Below are positions 49,736 through 53,547 of a DNA stretch of 53,547 nucleotides, piece by piece. This DNA comes from Hyphomicrobiales bacterium (GTDB lineage: Bacteria > Pseudomonadota > Alphaproteobacteria > Rhizobiales > Rhizobiaceae). Every line of letters begins with the position of its first letter. Positions within the stretch are counted from its first letter, which is position 1. Under the pieces are notes generated by a model. The model did no database searches and was not told the origin of the DNA. It saw only the letters and a program-made list of their open reading frames with translations. Where the stretch lies: contig UCCS01000075.1 in assembly GCA_900470965.1 (NCBI GenBank), forward strand, positions 1 to 53,547, read 5' to 3'. The translations under genes were made by a program, and so were the position numbers.

Positions 49736-51592
49736 ATGGAACGCAAGCTCGCCGCTATTCTCGCCGCCGATGTCGCCGGTTATTCGGCGCTGATGGAGCA
49801 GGATGAGGCCGGCACGTTCCAGCGGCTGAGGGCGGATCACAAAGAGCTGCTGGAGCCGGAAATCCGCAAACACAACGGCCGCATTTTCAAGCTGATGGGC
49901 GATGGATTGCTGGCCGAATTCGGCAGCGTCGTCGATGCGGTGGAATGCGCCGCCGCCCTGCAGCGCGGCATGATCAGGCGCAATGCCGGCGCTTCGGAAA
50001 ACACCTCGCCGGAACTCCGCCCACTGAAAATCCGAATTGGCATCAATCTCGGCGAGGTGATCGTCGAGGGTGAGGATCGTTATGGCGAGGGCGTGAACAT
50101 CGCCGCCCGCCTGCAGGCTCTTGCCGAGCCCGGCGGCATCTGCGTGTCGGGCAAGGTTTCGAAGGAGGTTTCCGGCAAGCTCGCCTTTGCCTTCGAGCCG
50201 ATGGGCGAGCAGCGGGTCAAGAATATCGCCGAACCAATCGCCTGCTACCGCGTGAATTTCGATCCGGGCATGTCTTTCCGCACCGAGCCGCGAGCACCGA
50301 AGAAAATATCGATCGCCGTCCTGCCCTTCAGCAACATGAGCGGCGACCCGGAGCAGGAATATTTCTCCGACGGCATCACCGAAGACATTATCACCGACCT
50401 CGCGAAAATCTCCGACCTGCATGTCGTCGCCCGCAATACGAGCTTCACCTATAAGGGCCGGGCCGTGAAGATCGAGCAGGTGGCCCACGAACTCGGCGTC
50501 GCCTTCCTGCTCGAAGGCAGCGTGCGCAAGGCCGGCGCCCGTGTCCGCATCACCGGGCAGCTCGTCGACGGCCGGGATGGCAGCCATCTTTGGGCGGAGC
50601 GCTACGACCGCGAACTGACCGATATCTTCGCCATACAGGACGAGATCGCCCACGCTATTATCGAACAGCTGAAGGTCAGGCTGCTACCGGGCGAGAAAGC
50701 GGCGATCAACACCGCGCCGACGGAAGATGTCGAGGCTTACACCTATTACCTCCGGGGCCGGCAATTCCTGCACATGTGCTCAAGATCCTACATGCTTTTG
50801 GCGCGGCGCATGTTCGCGAAGGCAGCCGAGATCGACCCAGAATATGCGCGCGCCTATGCCGGCATCGCGCTCTGCGATTCCGTTCTCCGCTCCTGGCAAT
50901 ATGCCGATATCTCGATAGCAGGCATTCTCGCGACGAGCGCCAGGGCGCTGGAACTCGATCCCGATCTCGCCGACGCACACGCCTCGCGCGGCCTCGCCCT
51001 CCAATATGGCGGACAGCGCGAACAGGCCGCCGCCGAATTCGAGCTTGCCCTGAAGCTCGATCCCGATCTGCATGAGGCAAACTATTTCTTCGCGCGCTTC
51101 TTCTTCGAAAATGGCGATTTCGAAAGGGCCGCCCTCCTGTTCGAACGGGCCACCCAGCTGCGGTTCGACGATTATCGCTCCGCCGCCCTGCTGGCCTGCG
51201 TCTATCTCAAGCTTGGCCGCGACGCTGACATGAAGCGGGCCGGCCGGCTGGGCCTGGAGCGGGCCGAACGCGAGCTCAGCCTGCATCCGGAGAATTCGAG
51301 CCCGGCCCAGCTGGGAGCACTGGTGCTGGCCTATCTCGGCGAGCGCGAGCGCGCCAGGGAATGGGCGGCGCGCACGCTCGCCATCGACCCCGATGATCTC
51401 AACGCCATGTACAACATCGCCTGCGCCTATCTGAACATGGGTGACCATGAAGCGGCGCTCGATCTGCTGGAAAAAGTCATCCCCCGCGCCTCCGCACATC
51501 GCTATTGGTGGAGCAGCGATCCGGACCTCGACCCGATCCGCGATCACCCGCGGTACAAGCGGCTGGTTGAGGCCGTGATGGCGAGCGGCTGA
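49736..51592 (+). CDS. Adenylate cyclase-TolB-like-TPR protein
   Basis: This 618-residue protein has a class III cyclase domain (1-170: metal Asp in AAILAADVAGYSALM and in FKLMGDGLLAEFG, and GEGVNIAARLQALAEPGG with Asn and Arg), then a TolB-N-like domain (about 185-320: ISIAVLPFSNMSGDPEQEYFSDGITEDIITDLAKISDLHVVAR ... LLEGSVRKAGARVRITGQLVDG) and five or more TPR-like repeats to the C terminus (such as ARALELDPDLADAHASRGLALQYGG). Rhizobial genomes hold many such cyclases (CyaA families). The N terminus has no membrane span. GAGGGGA precedes ATG 49736. The GH15 gene follows after 63 bases. Confidence 0.9.
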   Translation: MERKLAAILAADVAGYSALMEQDEAGTFQRLRADHKELLEPEIRKHNGRIFKLMGDGLLAEFGSVVDAVECAAALQRGMIRRNAGASENTSPELRPLKIRIGINLGEVIVEGEDRYGEGVNIAARLQALAEPGGICVSGKVSKEVSGKLAFAFEPMGEQRVKNIAEPIACYRVNFDPGMSFRTEPRAPKKISIAVLPFSNMSGDPEQEYFSDGITEDIITDLAKISDLHVVARNTSFTYKGRAVKIEQVAHELGVAFLLEGSVRKAGARVRITGQLVDGRDGSHLWAERYDRELTDIFAIQDEIAHAIIEQLKVRLLPGEKAAINTAPTEDVEAYTYYLRGRQFLHMCSRSYMLLARRMFAKAAEIDPEYARAYAGIALCDSVLRSWQYADISIAGILATSARALELDPDLADAHASRGLALQYGGQREQAAAEFELALKLDPDLHEANYFFARFFFENGDFERAALLFERATQLRFDDYRSAALLACVYLKLGRDADMKRAGRLGLERAERELSLHPENSSPAQLGALVLAYLGERERAREWAARTLAIDPDDLNAMYNIACAYLNMGDHEAALDLLEKVIPRASAHRYWWSSDPDLDPIRDHPRYKRLVEAVMASG

Positions 51593-51655
51593 TCAACGCA
51601 GTTGACCTCTGCAAACGAGCCCTACCTAAAGCCCGGCTGATATGCGCAGGAGGCT

Positions 51656-53449
51656 ATGGTGACGGCACCTATCGAGGACTACGCCCTTATCGGAGATTGC
51701 GAGACCGCGGCACTTGTGTCCAGAAACGGCTCGATCGACTGGTTGTGCTTTCCGCGCTTCGATTCCCCCGCCTGCTTCGCCGCCCTGCTCGGCACTGAGG
51801 ATAATGGCTTCTGGTCGCTCTCGCCCGCGGGCGGAAAATACAGCGTCTCGCGCCGCTACCGCGAAGACACGCTCATTCTCGAAACTGAGTTTCAGACCGA
51901 GACCGGCACCGCCCTTCTCACCGACTTCATGCCGCTGCGCGATGGAGCGAGCGATCTGATGCGCATCGTGGAGGGCAAAAGCGGCACCGTCGCCTTCGAT
52001 ATGGAGCTCAATCTTCGCTTCGATTACGGGCGAACCGTTCCCTGGGTCACGCATGGCGAGGATGGCGGCATCACCGCCATTGCCGGCCCTGATAGACTGA
52101 CGCTGAACTGCGCCGTGCCGCTCGAAGGCCGGGGCATGAGCACGGTCGGCGCCTTCCAGGTCGCGGCTGGCGAGCAGCAGATCTTCACGCTCACCTGGTC
52201 CCCCTCGCATCTGCCGCCGCCGGCCCAGCGGCAGGTGGAATATGCACTGCCGGACACGGAGGAATTCTGGTTATCCTTTGCCGCGAAATGCCCCAAGGTG
52301 GGCAAGTGGACGGATCAGGTGAAGCGCTCCCTCATCACGCTGAAGGCGCTGACCTACATGCCGACAGGCGGCATCGTCGCGGCCGCCACGACCTCCCTGC
52401 CCGAAAAGATCGGCGGCCCGCGCAACTGGGACTACCGCTATTGCTGGCTGCGCGACGCGACGCTGACCCTGCTCGCCCTGATGAAGCTCGGCTATTACGA
52501 AGAGGCTCAAGCCTGGCGCCGCTGGCTGCTGCGGGCCGTCGCCGGCGCGCCGGCACAGATGCAGATCATGTATGGTGTCGCCGGCGAGCGCAACCTGCTG
52601 GAATGGCAGGTGCCCTGGCTGCAGGGCTACGAGGGCTCGGCGCCGGTGCGCATCGGCAATGCCGCCGCCGAACAGGTGCAGCTCGATGTCTATGGCGAGG
52701 TGGCGGATGCCATGCTGCAGGCCCGCAAGGGCGGCCTGCCGTCGCATCCGCGCGAGCGCGAACTGGCGAAGGCCATTCTGCCCTTTCTGAAAAAGGTCTG
52801 GGTCGAGCCCGATGAGGGCATATGGGAGGTGCGCGGCCAACGCCAGCATTTCACCTATTCCAAGGTCATGGCCTGGGTGGCCTTCGACCGCGCCGTCCAG
52901 ATTGCCGAGGCCGACGGCGAGCTCGAACGCGCCGCCCGCTGGCGCGCGCTCGCCGATCGCATCCATGCCGAGGTCTGCGAAAAGGCGTTCAATGCCGAGC
53001 TCGGCTGCTTTACCCAGGCATACGGCTCCAGGGCGATGGATGCCAGCCTGCTGCATCTCGGCATGGTCGGTTTCATTGCGCCTGACGATCCGCGCTATAT
53101 CGCGACCGTCGAGGCGGTGGAGCGCAAACTGCTGCGCGATGGCCTGCTGCTGCGCTACGAGACACAGGAAGTGGATGACGGCCTGCCGCCAGGCGAAGGC
53201 GCCTTCCTCGCCTGCAGCTTCTGGCTCGTCGACGCCCTCAACATGATCGGCCGCCGCGACGATGCGCTGCGCCTGTTCGAACGGCTGCTTGATATCTGCA
53301 ACGATGTCGGGCTGCTGGCGGAGGAATATGACCCGGGTGCCAAGCGAATGCTCGGGAATTTTCCGCAGGCGTTCAGCCATATCGGGTTGATCAATAGCGC
53401 CCTGAACCTGGCGCGGGCGGAGGGGCCGGCGGATCAGCGGTCGGCGTGA
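51656..53449 (+). CDS. Glycoside hydrolase family 15 (glucoamylase/trehalase-like)
   Basis: This 597-residue cytoplasmic enzyme has an N-terminal beta-sandwich (IEDYALIGDCETAALVSRNGSIDWLCFPRFDSPACFAALLG) and an (alpha/alpha)6 barrel with GGPRNWDYRYCWLRDATLTL (about 254-272), the GH15 signature. The other acidic catalytic residue is expected in EEVDDGLPPGEGAFL (QEVDDGLPPGEGAF here). Bacterial members of this length hydrolyse trehalose or malto-oligosaccharides. AGGAGG lies just before ATG 51656. There is no signal peptide. It lies downstream of the cyclase-TPR gene in the same direction. Confidence 0.92.
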   Translation: MVTAPIEDYALIGDCETAALVSRNGSIDWLCFPRFDSPACFAALLGTEDNGFWSLSPAGGKYSVSRRYREDTLILETEFQTETGTALLTDFMPLRDGASDLMRIVEGKSGTVAFDMELNLRFDYGRTVPWVTHGEDGGITAIAGPDRLTLNCAVPLEGRGMSTVGAFQVAAGEQQIFTLTWSPSHLPPPAQRQVEYALPDTEEFWLSFAAKCPKVGKWTDQVKRSLITLKALTYMPTGGIVAAATTSLPEKIGGPRNWDYRYCWLRDATLTLLALMKLGYYEEAQAWRRWLLRAVAGAPAQMQIMYGVAGERNLLEWQVPWLQGYEGSAPVRIGNAAAEQVQLDVYGEVADAMLQARKGGLPSHPRERELAKAILPFLKKVWVEPDEGIWEVRGQRQHFTYSKVMAWVAFDRAVQIAEADGELERAARWRALADRIHAEVCEKAFNAELGCFTQAYGSRAMDASLLHLGMVGFIAPDDPRYIATVEAVERKLLRDGLLLRYETQEVDDGLPPGEGAFLACSFWLVDALNMIGRRDDALRLFERLLDICNDVGLLAEEYDPGAKRMLGNFPQAFSHIGLINSALNLARAEGPADQRSA

Positions 53450-53547
53450 TGGGTGTGCGGGCCTGGTTGGTGGAAGAGCAGCGGAAGGAGGGCTAGCGTA
53501 ATGGGTGAGTTGGGCGTCGGCGGTTCCTCCTCTCCCTCATTCCTGTG
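53450..53547. other. Window end, no gene seen
   Basis: The last 98 bases follow the GH15 stop and hold no recognisable gene or hairpin. Confidence 0.5.

Noticed and set aside
1..53547. CRISPR array, prophage, tRNA or rRNA genes
   Set aside because: No regularly spaced repeats, phage structural genes, tRNA cloverleaf sequences or rRNA segments were seen on either strand.

Overview
The window looks like chromosomal DNA from a member of the Rhizobiaceae, most likely Rhizobium in the broad sense. This rests on the gene order rph/rdgB/hemW against hrcA-grpE, an hsp20 gene with a ROSE-type RNA thermometer, a PraR-like regulator between metK and lnt, a Mur-type Fur protein, and dispersed palindromic repeats of rhizobial type. 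Coding DNA is GC-rich except for one AT-rich island. I found no tRNA, rRNA, CRISPR array, integrase or insertion sequence.

Layout. (1) 1-2.1 kb: a divergent LysR regulator and DMT-family transporter, with a copy of the same mosaic repeat on each side. (2) 2.1-10.1 kb: a minus-strand housekeeping group (rph, VOC protein, rdgB, hemW) divergent from the heat-shock genes hrcA and grpE, then a nucleoside hydrolase, the ROSE-hsp20-DUF1150 unit and a carbon-nitrogen hydrolase. (3) 10.1-23.5 kb: a long co-directional minus-strand core block containing trpS, usp, nfuA, tsaB, rimI, mur, plsC, miaB, phoH, ybeY, a CorC/HlyC protein, lnt, praR, metK and trmB. Many neighbours overlap by 1-4 bases, which suggests operons for RNA modification, ribosome maturation and envelope lipid work. 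(4) 23.5-35.4 kb: accessory genes: an M15-like peptidase, a small beta-propeller protein, a DJ-1/PfpI protein, a methyltransferase, a secreted GH75-like plus amidase-like pair facing a Cys-rich secreted protein, TspO, several regulator/oxidoreductase pairs, and a class III cyclase with an N-terminal four-cysteine module. (5) 35.5-40.7 kb: a TetR-controlled RND efflux pump ending in a strong terminator and a MITE-like nested palindrome. (6) 41-44.2 kb: a second methyltransferase, a small HNH protein, and a second SDR and AraC gene. (7) 44.2-47.5 kb: an AT-rich island with two genes, an AIPR-family protein and a putAbiC-like membrane protein, separated by a structured spacer. This is the best candidate for an undescribed (phage-defence) system. 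(8) 47.5-53.5 kb: a persulfide-dioxygenase/rhodanese fusion, a gene-poor 770-base gap with an orphan terminator and a tandem repeat, a small unknown protein, a cyclase-TolB-TPR protein and a GH15 glucoamylase-like enzyme.

How the genes work together. The core part covers proteostasis (hrcA, grpE, hsp20), tRNA and ribosome maturation (rph, ybeY, miaB, tsaB, rimI, trmB, trpS), SAM supply (metK) and envelope lipid and lipoprotein synthesis (plsC, lnt). The accessory part carries export, sensing and probable defence functions. Family assignments come from recognising motifs by eye; no database search was run.
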